From Novosphingobium sp. ZN18A2 (GTDB lineage Bacteria > Pseudomonadota > Alphaproteobacteria > Sphingomonadales > Sphingomonadaceae), in the NCBI RefSeq assembly GCF_036784765.1, contig NZ_CP136651.1:1488001-1552000 (forward strand): DNA of 64,000 nucleotides. Direction: 5' to 3'. Below are positions 1 through 11,324 of the stretch, in pieces. The stretch's first letter is position 1. Each line of letters starts with the position of its first letter. Both the position numbers and the translations under genes were made by a program. The notes beneath the pieces are model-generated. The model saw nothing but the letters and a program-made list of their open reading frames with translations, made no database searches and was not told where the DNA came from.

Positions 1-404
1 GAGGCGAGCAACTTTCGCAAGCTGTCCGCCGCGCTGGGATCGAGCGGCGCGACGATAGAGCGGCTGGAGGAAGGGCGGCGTGTCGACCCCTTCGATCTCG
101 TCTGGCTGGGCATGGGCGCGGATGGGCACATCGCATCGCTGTTCCCGCACATGGTTGCCGAAATCCGCCCCGGCCGCACCGTGATTTCCACCACGCCGAT
201 CCCGCTTCCGCCTGAAGCGCCGTTCGCGCGCCTGACGCTGAACCGCAGGGCGCTGTGCGCCGCGAAAGAAGTGATCATCGTGATAACCGGCGACGAAAAG
301 CGCCGCGTGATCGAAAAGGCGCAGAACGGCAACGACGCGTCTTATCCGGTCAGCGACGTGCTGCACGGCTGCGGCGCGCCTGTCACCATCTACTGGAGCA
401 AGTG

Positions 405-405
<1 letters not shown>
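1..405 (+). CDS. pgl: 6-phosphogluconolactonase, C-terminal part (gene runs off the left edge)
   Basis: The reading frame is open from base 1 and ends at TGA 403-405. About 134 residues are visible. They carry the family's [13 protein letters not shown] loop (about residues 37-49 of the visible part), which lies in the active site of 6-phosphogluconolactonase. The enzyme hydrolyses 6-phosphoglucono-1,5-lactone to 6-phosphogluconate, the substrate of the next gene. The stop overlaps the edd start codon (TGATG), so the two are probably translationally coupled in an Entner-Doudoroff operon. The N-terminal half and promoter lie outside the window. Identity is firm from the motif plus the edd-glk neighbours. 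Confidence 0.93.
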
Positions 406-2240
<1,835 letters not shown>

Positions 2241-2255
2241 GGGCAAGTAGGCGCG

Positions 2256-3227
2256 ATGAAGATCGTCACGGTCGATATCGGCGGCACCCATGCCCGCTTC
2301 GCGCTTGCCGAGGTTTCCGGCGGCAAAGTGACCTCGCTGGATGATCCGGTTACGCTGAAAACGTCGGAATACGGAAGTTTCCAGCTTGCCTGGCAGGAAT
2401 TCGGGCGGCGGCTGGAAGGGCCGATGCCAACGGGCCTTGCGATGGCCGTCGCCGGGCCGGTGGGCGGAGAGATAATCAAGTTCACCAACAATCCGTGGAT
2501 CATCCGTCCGGCACTGGTGCATGAAAAACTGGGCGCCGAAACGCACGTGATCGTGAACGATTTCGAAGCGGTGGCGCACGCGGTTGCGCACGCCGGGCCG
2601 GAATACTTCATCCACCTTGCCGGTCCCGATACCGATTTGCCGGCGGAAGGCACGATCAGCGTGGTGGGGCCGGGCACCGGGCTGGGCGTTGCGCACCTGT
2701 GGCGCGGCAAACACGATTATCGCGTCCAGCCGACCGAAGGCGGGCATATAGACTATGCCCCGCACGACGGGATCGAGGATGCGATCCTGGCCCGGTTGCG
2801 CAAGCGGCTGCGCCGCGTGTCGGTGGAGCGTGTTGTGGCGGGGCCGGGCCTTGTCGATATCTATGAAACGCTCGCCGCGCTCCAGCACGTGCCGGTTGAA
2901 TCGCGCGACGACAAGGAGTTGTGGCAACTTGGCACGTCGGGTGATGACCCGCTGGCGGCCGCGGCTGTGGACCGGTTCTGCCTTTCGCTCGGTTCGGTCG
3001 CGGGCGATATCGCGCTGGCGCAGGGCGCGAAGGCGGTTGTCATGGCCGGGGGGCTGGGGCTGCGCATCAAGGATACGCTGGTCGCATCGGGCTTTTCGGA
3101 TCGCTTCGTGGCCAAGGGCCGGTTCGAAGGGATGATGGCTGCCATGCCGGTGAAACTCATCACCCATCCCCAGCCTGGCCTGTTCGGCGCCGCCGCCGCC
3201 TATGCCCAGGCGCACACAGGTTCCTGA
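2256..3227 (+). CDS. glk: glucokinase
   Basis: A 323-residue ROK-independent bacterial glucokinase (Glk family), phosphorylating glucose with ATP in the cytoplasm. It opens with the phosphate-binding VDIGGTHARFAL segment (residues 6-17). It also has the VVGPGTGLGVAHL loop near residue 138 and TEGGHIDYAP near residue 161, all typical of the family. It is the third gene of the pgl-edd-glk run, 15 nt after edd. Together these genes feed glucose into the Entner-Doudoroff route, the usual glycolytic path of sphingomonads. The gene ends 65 nt before the next, unrelated SDR. Confidence 0.95.
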   Translation: MKIVTVDIGGTHARFALAEVSGGKVTSLDDPVTLKTSEYGSFQLAWQEFGRRLEGPMPTGLAMAVAGPVGGEIIKFTNNPWIIRPALVHEKLGAETHVIVNDFEAVAHAVAHAGPEYFIHLAGPDTDLPAEGTISVVGPGTGLGVAHLWRGKHDYRVQPTEGGHIDYAPHDGIEDAILARLRKRLRRVSVERVVAGPGLVDIYETLAALQHVPVESRDDKELWQLGTSGDDPLAAAAVDRFCLSLGSVAGDIALAQGAKAVVMAGGLGLRIKDTLVASGFSDRFVAKGRFEGMMAAMPVKLITHPQPGLFGAAAAYAQAHTGS

Positions 3228-3292
3228 CAAGCGGGCTGGAAAAACCGCACAATTGCGTTAGTCTATCGCCCGATAAACGGGAGAGACTGCAT

Positions 3293-4075
3293 ATGACGTA
3301 CCAACCTTTCGATCTTGGCGGAAAAGTCGCGCTGGTTACCGGCGGCAATGGTGGGATCGGGTTGGGCATGGCCGAAGCGCTTGCTGCTGCGGGTGCCGAC
3401 GTGATGATCTGGGGCACCAATCGGGAAAAGACGAAAGCGGCGGAAAAGCAGCTTCGTTCGCACGGCGGGCGTGTCGAATCGGCTATTGTCGACGTGGCGG
3501 ACGAAAGCGCGGTGGTCGATGCAATGGGATCGGCGGCAGAGGCGATGGGACGGCTGGATTTCGTCGCCGCCAATTCGGGCCGCGGCGCACGCTCGCCTTC
3601 GTTTCACGAGATGACGACGGAAAGCTGGCACCACGTCATGGCGCTAAACCTCGACGGCGCCTTCTGGACGCTTCGCGAAGCGGCAAAGCACATGGTCGCG
3701 CGGGCCGAGGCGGGCGACAGGGGCGGCTCGCTGGTCGCGATTTCGTCAACCTCCGTGATCCATGGCGCGCCCGCGAACGAAGCCTATGGCGCCAGCAAGG
3801 GCGCGCTGATCCCGATGGTGAAGGGCATAGCGGTCGAATACGGCAAGCACGATATCCGCGCCAATGCGATCCTGCCCGGCTGGACCCGATCCGAAATGAC
3901 CGCGCCGCTGCAGGCGTGGGACAAATTCAATGAAAAGGCGATCGGCCGCGTGCCCGTCCGTCGTTGGGGAGAGCCGGAGGATTTCGGCGGGATTGCGGTC
4001 TATCTCGCGTCCGACGCTTCACGCTTTCACACGGGCGATACCTTCGTGATTGACGGCGGATACACCGTGTTCTGA
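3293..4075 (+). CDS. SDR family NAD(P)-dependent oxidoreductase
   Basis: A 260-residue classical short-chain dehydrogenase/reductase. It shows the TGGNGGIG cofactor loop near residue 16 and a catalytic Ser-Tyr-Lys set in AISSTSVIHG and AYGASKGAL. It ends with the usual FVIDGGYTVF tail. The NNAG structural motif is altered to NSGRG. The substrate cannot be predicted. It is preceded by a GGGAGAG-type ribosome-binding site and followed by about 120 nt before the methylmalonyl-CoA epimerase gene, so it may be a separate unit. It could act on a hydroxyacyl-CoA given its acyl-CoA neighbours, but this is inference only. Confidence 0.85.
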   Translation: MTYQPFDLGGKVALVTGGNGGIGLGMAEALAAAGADVMIWGTNREKTKAAEKQLRSHGGRVESAIVDVADESAVVDAMGSAAEAMGRLDFVAANSGRGARSPSFHEMTTESWHHVMALNLDGAFWTLREAAKHMVARAEAGDRGGSLVAISSTSVIHGAPANEAYGASKGALIPMVKGIAVEYGKHDIRANAILPGWTRSEMTAPLQAWDKFNEKAIGRVPVRRWGEPEDFGGIAVYLASDASRFHTGDTFVIDGGYTVF

Positions 4076-4100
4076 TCGCGGTGATCTCTGACGCTGCGGC

Positions 4101-4129
4101 TTGCCAAGCGCGCCGCCAGCGCATAGCGG
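4101..4129 (+). promoter_or_regulatory. possible sigma-70-type promoter before the methylmalonyl-CoA gene run
   Basis: TTGCCA (4101-4106) is followed after 17 bp by TAGCGG (4124-4129), about 68 nt before the epimerase start codon. The same TTGCCAAGCGCG sequence appears at the -35 position of the tRNA-Arg gene at 20 kb, which makes the -35 call more believable. The -10 match is weak. Confidence 0.3.
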
Positions 4130-4196
4130 AAATTTAATCGCGCGATGAAATTCGTTTCTCGCGCACCTGAAGACCGCATCCGCAAGGGGACCTGCG

Positions 4197-4646
4197 ATGA
4201 AACTCGGACGGCTGAACCACATTGGCGTTGCGACGCCCTCCATCGCGGATTCCGTGGCGTTTTACCGCGACGTGATGGGTGCCACCAAGATCCACGATCC
4301 CTTCGATCTTCCCTCGCAGGGGGTGAAGGTCTGCTTCGTCGATACACCCACCGATTCGGGCATGAACGGCACCCAGATCGAACTGATCGAACCGCTGCCG
4401 GGCAATACCTCGATCAAGGGGTTCCTCGAAAAGAACCCGCAAGGGGGGCAGCATCACATGTGCTATGAAGTGCCCGATATCCACGAGGCGAAGGCCTGGT
4501 TCGAAAGCCAGGGCAAGCGTGTGCTTGGTGAACCGCGCATCGGCGCGCACGGCACGCCCATTTTTTTCGTCCACCCCAGGGACATGGGCGGGATACTCAC
4601 CGAAATCATGGAAACACCAAAAGAAAATACACACTGGTCGAACTGA
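4197..4646 (+). CDS. mce: methylmalonyl-CoA epimerase
   Basis: A 149-residue vicinal-oxygen-chelate protein that interconverts (S)- and (R)-methylmalonyl-CoA, linking propionyl-CoA carboxylase to methylmalonyl-CoA mutase. It has the two beta-alpha-beta-beta-beta modules of the fold. The likely metal ligands are His8 in LNHIGVATPS, a His in GGQHHMCYEV, and the Glu in the terminal LTEIME. ATG 4197 was chosen because it begins directly before the conserved KLGRLNHIGVA start; a longer upstream frame is out of register. The crotonase gene starts 22 nt downstream and the mutase gene follows, which supports the pathway assignment. Confidence 0.94.
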   Translation: MKLGRLNHIGVATPSIADSVAFYRDVMGATKIHDPFDLPSQGVKVCFVDTPTDSGMNGTQIELIEPLPGNTSIKGFLEKNPQGGQHHMCYEVPDIHEAKAWFESQGKRVLGEPRIGAHGTPIFFVHPRDMGGILTEIMETPKENTHWSN

Positions 4647-4668
4647 CCGGGCAGGAAAGGATGGCTGA

Positions 4669-5451
4669 ATGACCTACGAAACGATCACGCTGGAAGTTGC
4701 CAACCAGGTCGCCACGCTGACGCTCAACCGGCCTGACCGGCTCAACGCCTGCTCGCTGGGCATGGCCGACGATATTTCCGCCGCGCTCGACCAGCTTGGC
4801 GATGCGCGGGTACTGGTGCTGAAGGGTGCGGGCCGTGCGTTCTGTTCGGGCGCAGACCTTCAGGCGCGGGGCGATCGCCCGGTGACCGGCGGGCAGGGCA
4901 GCTACATCGCGCTGACCGAGAAATACAATCCCATGATCATGAAGCTGGCGCGGCTCGATATGCCGGTCATCAGTGAAGTCAGGGGCGCCGCGGCGGGCGT
5001 GGGCTGCTCCATCGCGCTGGTGGCGGATTTCGTCGTTGCGGCCAAAAGCGGTTACTTCCTGCAGGCATTCGTCAACATCGGACTGGTGCCCGATGGCGGC
5101 GCCACGTGGATACTGCCGCGCCTGATCGGCAAGGCGCGCGCCACGCGGATGATGATGCTGGGCGAAAAGATCTATGGCGAACAGGCGGAAGACTGGGGCC
5201 TGATCTACAAGTGCGTCGATGACGAGGAACTGGATAACGAGGTGGATTCGCTGGCCGCGCGGCTTGCGGGTGGACCGACTGTTTCTTACGCGACGATGCG
5301 CAAGAACATCCTCTACAGCCTTGAGCACGGCTATGCCGATACGCTCCAGGCCGAAGCGGAAGGGCAGCGCATTGCGGGCGGCAGCGCGGACGCGGCCGAA
5401 GGCGGCAAGGCGTTTCTCGAAAAGCGCAAGCCGGAATTCAAGGGCAGGTAA
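4669..5451 (+). CDS. enoyl-CoA hydratase/isomerase (crotonase family, PaaG-like)
   Basis: A 260-residue crotonase-fold protein. The oxyanion-hole segment [13 protein letters not shown] lies near residue 106. The catalytic region reads [19 protein letters not shown], with an Asp at the place used by PaaG-type isomerases rather than the Glu of true hydratases. This suggests a ring-opening or double-bond isomerase, or a hydratase of atypical specificity. It sits between the epimerase (22 nt upstream) and the mutase (2 nt downstream), so it is co-transcribed with the methylmalonyl-CoA genes. Its step in that route is not obvious; it may feed propionyl-CoA from odd-chain, branched or aromatic acids. 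Confidence 0.88.
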   Translation: MTYETITLEVANQVATLTLNRPDRLNACSLGMADDISAALDQLGDARVLVLKGAGRAFCSGADLQARGDRPVTGGQGSYIALTEKYNPMIMKLARLDMPVISEVRGAAAGVGCSIALVADFVVAAKSGYFLQAFVNIGLVPDGGATWILPRLIGKARATRMMMLGEKIYGEQAEDWGLIYKCVDDEELDNEVDSLAARLAGGPTVSYATMRKNILYSLEHGYADTLQAEAEGQRIAGGSADAAEGGKAFLEKRKPEFKGR

Positions 5452-5453
5452 TC

Positions 5454-7592
5454 ATGGCAAAAATCGAAGACTGGCAGGCTGCGGCTGACAAGGAAGTCAA
5501 GGGCAGGGACCTTACCTGGAATACGCCCGAAGGCTTTGCGATCAAGCCGCTTTATACCGAGAGCGACGTGACCGCCGATCCCGGCCTGCCGGGCTTCGCG
5601 CCGTTCACGCGCGGCGTGCGCGCCAGCATGTATGCGGGCCGCCCGTGGACGATCCGACAGTACGCGGGCTTTTCCACCGCAGAGGAATCGAACGCCTTCT
5701 ATCGCCGCAACCTGGCGGCGGGACAGAAGGGCCTGTCGGTCGCCTTCGACCTTGCCACACACCGCGGGTATGACAGCGACCATCCGCGCGTTGTGGGCGA
5801 CGTTGGCAAGGCCGGTGTTGCTATCGACAGCGTCGAGGACATGAAGATCCTGTTCGACGGCATCCCGCTCGACAAGATGAGCGTGTCGATGACCATGAAC
5901 GGCGCGGTCATCCCAATCCTCGCCTTCTTCATCGTCGCGGGTCAGGAACAGGGCGTTCCGACCGAGCAGCTCGACGGAACCATCCAGAACGACATCCTCA
6001 AGGAGTTCATGGTCCGCAACACCTATATCTATCCGCCCGAACCCTCGATGCGGATCGTTTCGGATATCATTGCCTATACGTCGGCCAACATGCCGAAATT
6101 CAACTCTATTTCGATTTCCGGCTATCATATGCACGAAGCCGGGGCGACCGCGGTGCAGGAACTGGCCTTTACCATTGCGGATGGCAAGGCATATACCCAG
6201 CGCGCGATGGACGCCGGGCTGGATATCGACGCATTTGCCGGACGCCTCTCGTTCTTCTTCGGCATTGGCATGAACTTCTTCATGGAGATCGCCAAGCTGC
6301 GCGCCGCGCGCACGCTGTGGTGGCGCGTGATGGACGGGCTGGGCGCGAAAAGCGAACGCAGCAAGATGCTGCGCACCCACTGCCAGACCAGCGGCGTCAG
6401 CCTGCAAGAGCAAGACCCCTACAACAACGTGATCCGCACCACGATTGAAGCGATGGCCGCGACGCTGGGCGGAACCCAGTCGCTCCACACCAACGCGCTG
6501 GACGAAGCGATTGCGTTGCCGACGGACTTTTCCGCGCGCATCGCCCGCAACACGCAGATCGTGCTGGCCGAGGAAAGCGGCATCACCAAAGTCGTCGATC
6601 CGCTGGGCGGCTCATACTACATAGAGGCGCTGACGCAGGAACTGGTCGATGGTGCCTGGGCGCTGATCGAAGACGTCGATGCGGCGGGCGGGATGACGGC
6701 ATATGTCGCCAGCGGCCAGCCCAAGGCGCAGATCGAGCAGGCGGCGGCGGCCAAGCAAGCGCGCGTCGACAAGGGCGAGGACGTGATCGTCGGCGTCAAC
6801 AAGTACCGGCTCACCGATGAAGAGCCGATCGAAACGCTCGACATCGATAATCACAAGGTTCGCGAAGCGCAGGTCGCGCGGATCAAACGCACGCGCGAAA
6901 ACCGCGACGAAGCGAAGTGCAAGGCCGCGCTCGCCGCGTTGACCGAGGGCGCGAAGGGCAAGGGCAACCTGCTTGAACTCGCGGTGGAGGCGGCGCGCCA
7001 CCGCGCGACGCTGGGCGAGATTTCGGACGCGATGGAAGCCGCCTTCGGCCGTTACGACACGATGCCGACCCCGGTGAAGGGCGTTTACGGTCCGGCCTAC
7101 AAGGATGACAGCCGTTACCGGCAGGTGATCGAAGGCGTGGAGGCCGTAACCCGCCGTCTGGGCCGCGCGCCGCGCGTGCTGGTCGCCAAGATGGGGCAGG
7201 ACGGGCATGATCGCGGCGCCAACGTGATCGCCAGCGCGTTCAGCGACATGGGCTTCGATGTCACTAGCGGCCCGCTGTTCCAGACGCCGGAAGAAACCAC
7301 CGCGTTGGCGTTGGAAAAGGATGTCGACGCGGTGGGCGCATCAAGCCTTGCCGCCGGGCACAAGACGCTGATCCCCGAACTGGTGCGCCGCCTGAAGGAT
7401 GCAGGTAGGCCCGATATAAAGGTTGTTGCGGGTGGCGTGATCCCTCCGCAAGACTATGATTTCCTGCGTGACGCCGGGGTCCAGGGCATCTACGGCCCGG
7501 GATCGAACGTCGTCGAATGCGCGGCCGACATGCTCCGACTGCTGGGCCATAACATGCCCCCGGTCGGGGATGAACTGGAAGCCGCCGGATAA
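5454..7592 (+). CDS. scpA: methylmalonyl-CoA mutase (single-chain, B12-dependent)
   Basis: A 712-residue mutase that rearranges (R)-methylmalonyl-CoA to succinyl-CoA using adenosylcobalamin. The N-terminal two thirds form the substrate-binding TIM barrel, with [12 protein letters not shown] near residue 142 and the [12 protein letters not shown] segment near residue 220. The C-terminal domain has the cobalamin base-off motif [15 protein letters not shown], with the cobalt-ligand His near residue 585. A complete barrel plus B12 domain in one chain of this length fits the homodimeric form. It starts 2 nt after the crotonase stop and is followed 18 nt later by a PLP enzyme. Confidence 0.97.
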   Translation: MAKIEDWQAAADKEVKGRDLTWNTPEGFAIKPLYTESDVTADPGLPGFAPFTRGVRASMYAGRPWTIRQYAGFSTAEESNAFYRRNLAAGQKGLSVAFDLATHRGYDSDHPRVVGDVGKAGVAIDSVEDMKILFDGIPLDKMSVSMTMNGAVIPILAFFIVAGQEQGVPTEQLDGTIQNDILKEFMVRNTYIYPPEPSMRIVSDIIAYTSANMPKFNSISISGYHMHEAGATAVQELAFTIADGKAYTQRAMDAGLDIDAFAGRLSFFFGIGMNFFMEIAKLRAARTLWWRVMDGLGAKSERSKMLRTHCQTSGVSLQEQDPYNNVIRTTIEAMAATLGGTQSLHTNALDEAIALPTDFSARIARNTQIVLAEESGITKVVDPLGGSYYIEALTQELVDGAWALIEDVDAAGGMTAYVASGQPKAQIEQAAAAKQARVDKGEDVIVGVNKYRLTDEEPIETLDIDNHKVREAQVARIKRTRENRDEAKCKAALAALTEGAKGKGNLLELAVEAARHRATLGEISDAMEAAFGRYDTMPTPVKGVYGPAYKDDSRYRQVIEGVEAVTRRLGRAPRVLVAKMGQDGHDRGANVIASAFSDMGFDVTSGPLFQTPEETTALALEKDVDAVGASSLAAGHKTLIPELVRRLKDAGRPDIKVVAGGVIPPQDYDFLRDAGVQGIYGPGSNVVECAADMLRLLGHNMPPVGDELEAAG

Positions 7593-7610
7593 CGCAGGAG
7601 AGAGCCGGAA

Positions 7611-8885
7611 ATGGCGCAGAAACTTGAAACGATGGCAGTCCACGCGGGCACCGCGCCCGATCCGGCGACCAATGCGCGTGTCACGCCGATCTATCAGACC
7701 ACCAGCTATGTCTTCGACAGCCCGGACCATGCGGCGGACCTGTTCAATCTCGATGCGGTGGGCAATATCTACACCCGGCTGATGAACCCCACCAACGGGG
7801 TGCTGGAAGCCAAGGTGGCGGCGATGGAAGGCGGCGCGGCGGCGCTTGCCACGGCGTCGGGCCATTCCGCGCAGTTCCTTGCCTTCCACACCATCATGGA
7901 GCCGGGCTGCGAAATCGTTGCGGCGAACAAGCTCTATGGCGGCTCGCTGAACCAGTTGGGCCAATCGTTCCGCAAGATGGACTGGCACACCACGTTCGTC
8001 GATGCGGACGATCCTGCGAATATTGCAGCGGCGATTACCGACAAGACCCGCGCCGTCTTTATCGAAAGCCTCGCCAATCCGGGCGGTGTGGTGCAGGATA
8101 TCGCCGCCATCGCCGATGTGGCGCACAAGGCCGGCGTGCCGCTGATCGTGGATAACACGATGGCAACGCCTATCCTGTGCCGCCCGATCGAACACGGGGC
8201 CGATATCGTTGTCCATTCGGCAACCAAGTTCCTGAACGGGCACGGTAATTCGCTTGCCGGGGTGATCGTCGATTCGGGCAGGTTCGACTGGGCGAAATCG
8301 GGCAACTATCCCTATCTCAGCCAGCCGAATGCCAGCTATCACGGCAAGGTGTTCACCGAAGCGTTCGGCGAAGTGGCGTTCATCCTTGCCTGCCGTGCGC
8401 TGGGTATGCGCGATCTTGGGCCGCAACTGGCGCCGATGAACGCGTTTCTTGCGCTGACGGGCATGGAAACGCTGGCGCTGCGGATCGAACGGCATTGCGC
8501 GAACGGCCTGGCGCTCGCGCAGTGGCTGGAAAAGCATCCCAAGGTGGAATGGGTTTCCTATGCCGGCCTGCCATCCAGCCCCTATCACGCGCTGGCGCAG
8601 AAATACCTGGGCGGAAAGGGCGGCTCTGTTTTCACCTTCGGGCTGAAAGGCGGATACGAAGCGGGCGTGAAGCTGGTGACCGCCGTTGAACTGTTCAGCC
8701 ATCTTGCCAACCTGGGCGATACGCGCAGCCTGATTATCCACCCGGCATCGACCACGCACCGCCAGCTTGAAGCGGCCGCCCAGATAGAGGCCGGCGCCGG
8801 GCCGGACGTGGTGCGCGTTTCGGTAGGCATCGAAAATATCGACGATATCATCGCCGATCTGGCGCAGGCGCTGGATCAGATATGA
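7611..8885 (+). CDS. metY: O-acetylhomoserine aminocarboxypropyltransferase-like PLP enzyme
   Basis: A 424-residue Cys/Met-metabolism PLP-dependent enzyme. The first residues (KLETMAVHAGTAPDP) and the cofactor lysine in VVHSATKFLNGHG (about Lys206) are those of O-acetylhomoserine sulfhydrylases. These make homocysteine from O-acetylhomoserine and sulfide in the cytoplasm. The C-terminal TRSLIIHPASTTHRQL is also standard. Its place between the mutase (18 nt upstream) and the propionyl-CoA carboxylase biotin subunit (30 nt downstream) is unexpected for a methionine enzyme. An obvious link is that both B12 use and methionine/homocysteine metabolism meet propionyl-CoA through methionine breakdown, but this is inference. 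Confidence 0.9.
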   Translation: MAQKLETMAVHAGTAPDPATNARVTPIYQTTSYVFDSPDHAADLFNLDAVGNIYTRLMNPTNGVLEAKVAAMEGGAAALATASGHSAQFLAFHTIMEPGCEIVAANKLYGGSLNQLGQSFRKMDWHTTFVDADDPANIAAAITDKTRAVFIESLANPGGVVQDIAAIADVAHKAGVPLIVDNTMATPILCRPIEHGADIVVHSATKFLNGHGNSLAGVIVDSGRFDWAKSGNYPYLSQPNASYHGKVFTEAFGEVAFILACRALGMRDLGPQLAPMNAFLALTGMETLALRIERHCANGLALAQWLEKHPKVEWVSYAGLPSSPYHALAQKYLGGKGGSVFTFGLKGGYEAGVKLVTAVELFSHLANLGDTRSLIIHPASTTHRQLEAAAQIEAGAGPDVVRVSVGIENIDDIIADLAQALDQI

Positions 8886-8915
8886 CTTTGGACCTGGTTT
8901 GACGAAAGGTCATTG

Positions 8916-10940
8916 ATGTTCAAGAAAATCCTTATCGCCAACCGCGGCGAAATCGCTTGCCGCGTGATCAAGACCGCGCGCCGCATGGGCATCAGGACGG
9001 TTGCGGTCTATTCCGATGCCGATGCGCGGGCGCCGTTTGTGCGCATGGCCGACGAAGCTGTTCACATCGGCCCGCCGCCCGCCGCGCAGTCTTACCTGAT
9101 CGCGGACAAGATTATCGAAGCCTGCAAGCAGACCGGGGCCGAGGCGGTGCATCCGGGCTATGGCTTCCTGTCCGAGCGGACCAGCTTTGCCGAAGCTCTC
9201 GCCAAGGAAAACATCGCCTTCATCGGCCCGCCGGAAAACGCGATTGCGGCCATGGGCGACAAGATCGAATCGAAGAAGCTGGCGAGGGAAGCGGGCGTCA
9301 ACGTCGTGCCCGGCTATGTGGGCGAAATCGACGATACCGAGCACGCGGTGCGTATCTCGAACGACATCGGCTATCCGGTGATGATGAAGGCCAGCGCGGG
9401 TGGCGGCGGCAAGGGCATGCGCCTTGCCTTCAGCGAAAAGGACGTGCGCGAAGGCTTTGAAAGCGTGAAGCGCGAAGGGCTGAACAGCTTTGGCGATGAC
9501 CGCGTGTTCATCGAAAAGTTCATCGAAGACCCGCGCCACATCGAAATCCAGATCCTGGGCGACCAGCACGGCAACATCGTTTACCTGAACGAACGCGAAT
9601 GCTCGATCCAGCGCCGCCACCAGAAGGTGGTGGAAGAAGCGCCGTCGCCCTTCGTCACGCCGGAAATGCGCAAGGCAATGGGCGAACAGTGCGTCGCGCT
9701 GTCAAAGGCCGTGGGATACTATTCCGCGGGCACGGTGGAACTGATCGTCTCGGGCAAGGACAAGACCGGAAAATCGTTCTATTTCCTCGAGATGAACACG
9801 CGCCTTCAGGTCGAGCATCCGGTGACCGAAGCGATCACCGGGATCGACCTGGTGGAACAGATGATCCGCGTGGCGGCGGGTGAAAAGCTGCCGTTCACGC
9901 AGAAGGATATCGGCATCGACGGCTGGGCGATCGAAAACCGCGTCTATGCCGAAGACCCCTATCGCGGCTTCCTGCCCTCCACGGGCCGCCTTGTGCGCTA
10001 CAATCCGCCGGTGGAAGGCTGGACCGACGACGGTGCGGAAAACGGCCGCCGCGGTGTGGACGGCGTGCGCGTGGACGATGGCGTCTATGAAGGCGGCGAA
10101 GTTTCCATGTTCTACGATCCGATGATCGCCAAGCTCATCACCTGGGGCAAGACGCGCGACGAGGCGGCGGACAAGCAGATCGCCGCGCTCGATGCGTTCG
10201 AGATCGAGGGGCTGGGCCACAATATCGATTTCGTGAACGCGATCATGCAGCATCCGCGCTTTCGCTCGGGCGATCTGACCACGGGCTTTATCGCGGAAGA
10301 ATATCCCGAAGGGTTCCACGGCGCGCCCGCGTCGCCAGAACTGGCGCGCCAGTTGGCCGCCATCGGGGGCTTCATCGCCACCGCGCGGGCGGATCGCGCG
10401 CGGCGCGTGGACGGCCAGCTTGGCGAAACGCTGGAAGCGCCGTCCGACTGGTCGGTGAAGGTTGGCGACACGGTGCTGGCGGTCTCGCTCGACGAGGACG
10501 AGGGCATCGCCGTCGACGGGGAGGTGATCGATCTGGCGATGGAATACACGCCGGGCGATCGCATGGTGTTTGCCGAGGTCGATGGCGAACCGTTGACGGT
10601 GAAGGTGGCAACCACCCGCACCGGCTTCCGCCTGACGACACGCGGCGCGATCCATGACGTGACGGTGCTCGCCGCGCGCGTTGCGGAGCTTTCGAAGCAC
10701 ATGATCGAAAAGATCCCGCCCGATCTTTCCAAGTTCCTGATCTGCCCGATGCCGGGCCTGCTCGTCACGCTTCACGTCAAGGAAGGCGACAAGGTAGAGG
10801 CCGGCCAGCCGCTGGCGGTGGTCGAGGCGATGAAGATGGAAAACATCCTGCGCGCCGAAAAGAGCGCCGTCGTCGCCAAGGTCAACGCGCAGGCGGGCGA
10901 AAGCCTTGCGGTCGACGCCGTGATCCTTGAAATGGAGTAA
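8916..10940 (+). CDS. pccA: propionyl/acetyl-CoA carboxylase, biotin-carrying alpha subunit
   Basis: A 674-residue fusion of biotin carboxylase (about 1-445), a linker/BT domain and a C-terminal biotinyl domain. The ATP-grasp glycine loop KASAGGGGKGMRLAF lies near residue 155, and the EMNTRLQVEHPVTE motif near residue 290. The biotinylated lysine is in VVEAMKMEN (about Lys640, 34 residues from the end). Context with epimerase and mutase argues for propionyl-CoA as substrate. The carboxyltransferase beta subunit is absent from the window. I chose ATG 8916; a TTG one codon earlier is also possible. Confidence 0.95.
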   Translation: MFKKILIANRGEIACRVIKTARRMGIRTVAVYSDADARAPFVRMADEAVHIGPPPAAQSYLIADKIIEACKQTGAEAVHPGYGFLSERTSFAEALAKENIAFIGPPENAIAAMGDKIESKKLAREAGVNVVPGYVGEIDDTEHAVRISNDIGYPVMMKASAGGGGKGMRLAFSEKDVREGFESVKREGLNSFGDDRVFIEKFIEDPRHIEIQILGDQHGNIVYLNERECSIQRRHQKVVEEAPSPFVTPEMRKAMGEQCVALSKAVGYYSAGTVELIVSGKDKTGKSFYFLEMNTRLQVEHPVTEAITGIDLVEQMIRVAAGEKLPFTQKDIGIDGWAIENRVYAEDPYRGFLPSTGRLVRYNPPVEGWTDDGAENGRRGVDGVRVDDGVYEGGEVSMFYDPMIAKLITWGKTRDEAADKQIAALDAFEIEGLGHNIDFVNAIMQHPRFRSGDLTTGFIAEEYPEGFHGAPASPELARQLAAIGGFIATARADRARRVDGQLGETLEAPSDWSVKVGDTVLAVSLDEDEGIAVDGEVIDLAMEYTPGDRMVFAEVDGEPLTVKVATTRTGFRLTTRGAIHDVTVLAARVAELSKHMIEKIPPDLSKFLICPMPGLLVTLHVKEGDKVEAGQPLAVVEAMKMENILRAEKSAVVAKVNAQAGESLAVDAVILEME

Positions 10941-11311
10941 TGCACCTAGATCACGACCCCTCCGCCGCGCCGGCCGATACGATCGGTTTCGACGACTTCC
11001 TGAAGGCCGACATTCGCGTTGGCACGATTGTCGAGGCCGAACCTTACCCCGAGGCGCGCAAGCCGAGCCTGAAGTTGCGGATCGATCTTGGTCCCGGCGT
11101 GGGCGTGAAGAAAAGCTGCGCCCAGATCGCCGCGCTCTATTCGCCCGAAACGCTGGTCGGGCGGCAGGTGGCGGCCGTGGTCAACTTCCCGCCGCGCCAG
11201 ATCGGCAAGGCGCTGTCCGAAGTGCTGACGCTGGGCTTCGCGGACGAGGAGGGCCGGGTGGTGCTGTTCCAGCCCGACCGGCCCGTGCCCAACGGTTCGC
11301 GCCTGTTTTGA
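10940..11311 (+). CDS. csaA: tRNA-binding domain protein, CsaA-like
   Basis: A 123-residue single OB-fold protein of the EMAP/CsaA family. Recognisable parts are DFLKADIRVGTIVEAEPYPE near residue 18, then KPSLKLRIDLG, and the NFPPRQIG and SEVLTLGF stretches. Such proteins bind tRNA and have been described as export-related chaperones in Bacillus. The ATG overlaps the pccA stop (TAATG), so translation is coupled. A functional relation to the carboxylase is unclear. Fourteen nucleotides separate it from the DUF488 gene. Confidence 0.88.
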   Translation: MHLDHDPSAAPADTIGFDDFLKADIRVGTIVEAEPYPEARKPSLKLRIDLGPGVGVKKSCAQIAALYSPETLVGRQVAAVVNFPPRQIGKALSEVLTLGFADEEGRVVLFQPDRPVPNGSRLF

Positions 11312-11324
11312 TGGGGCACACGCC

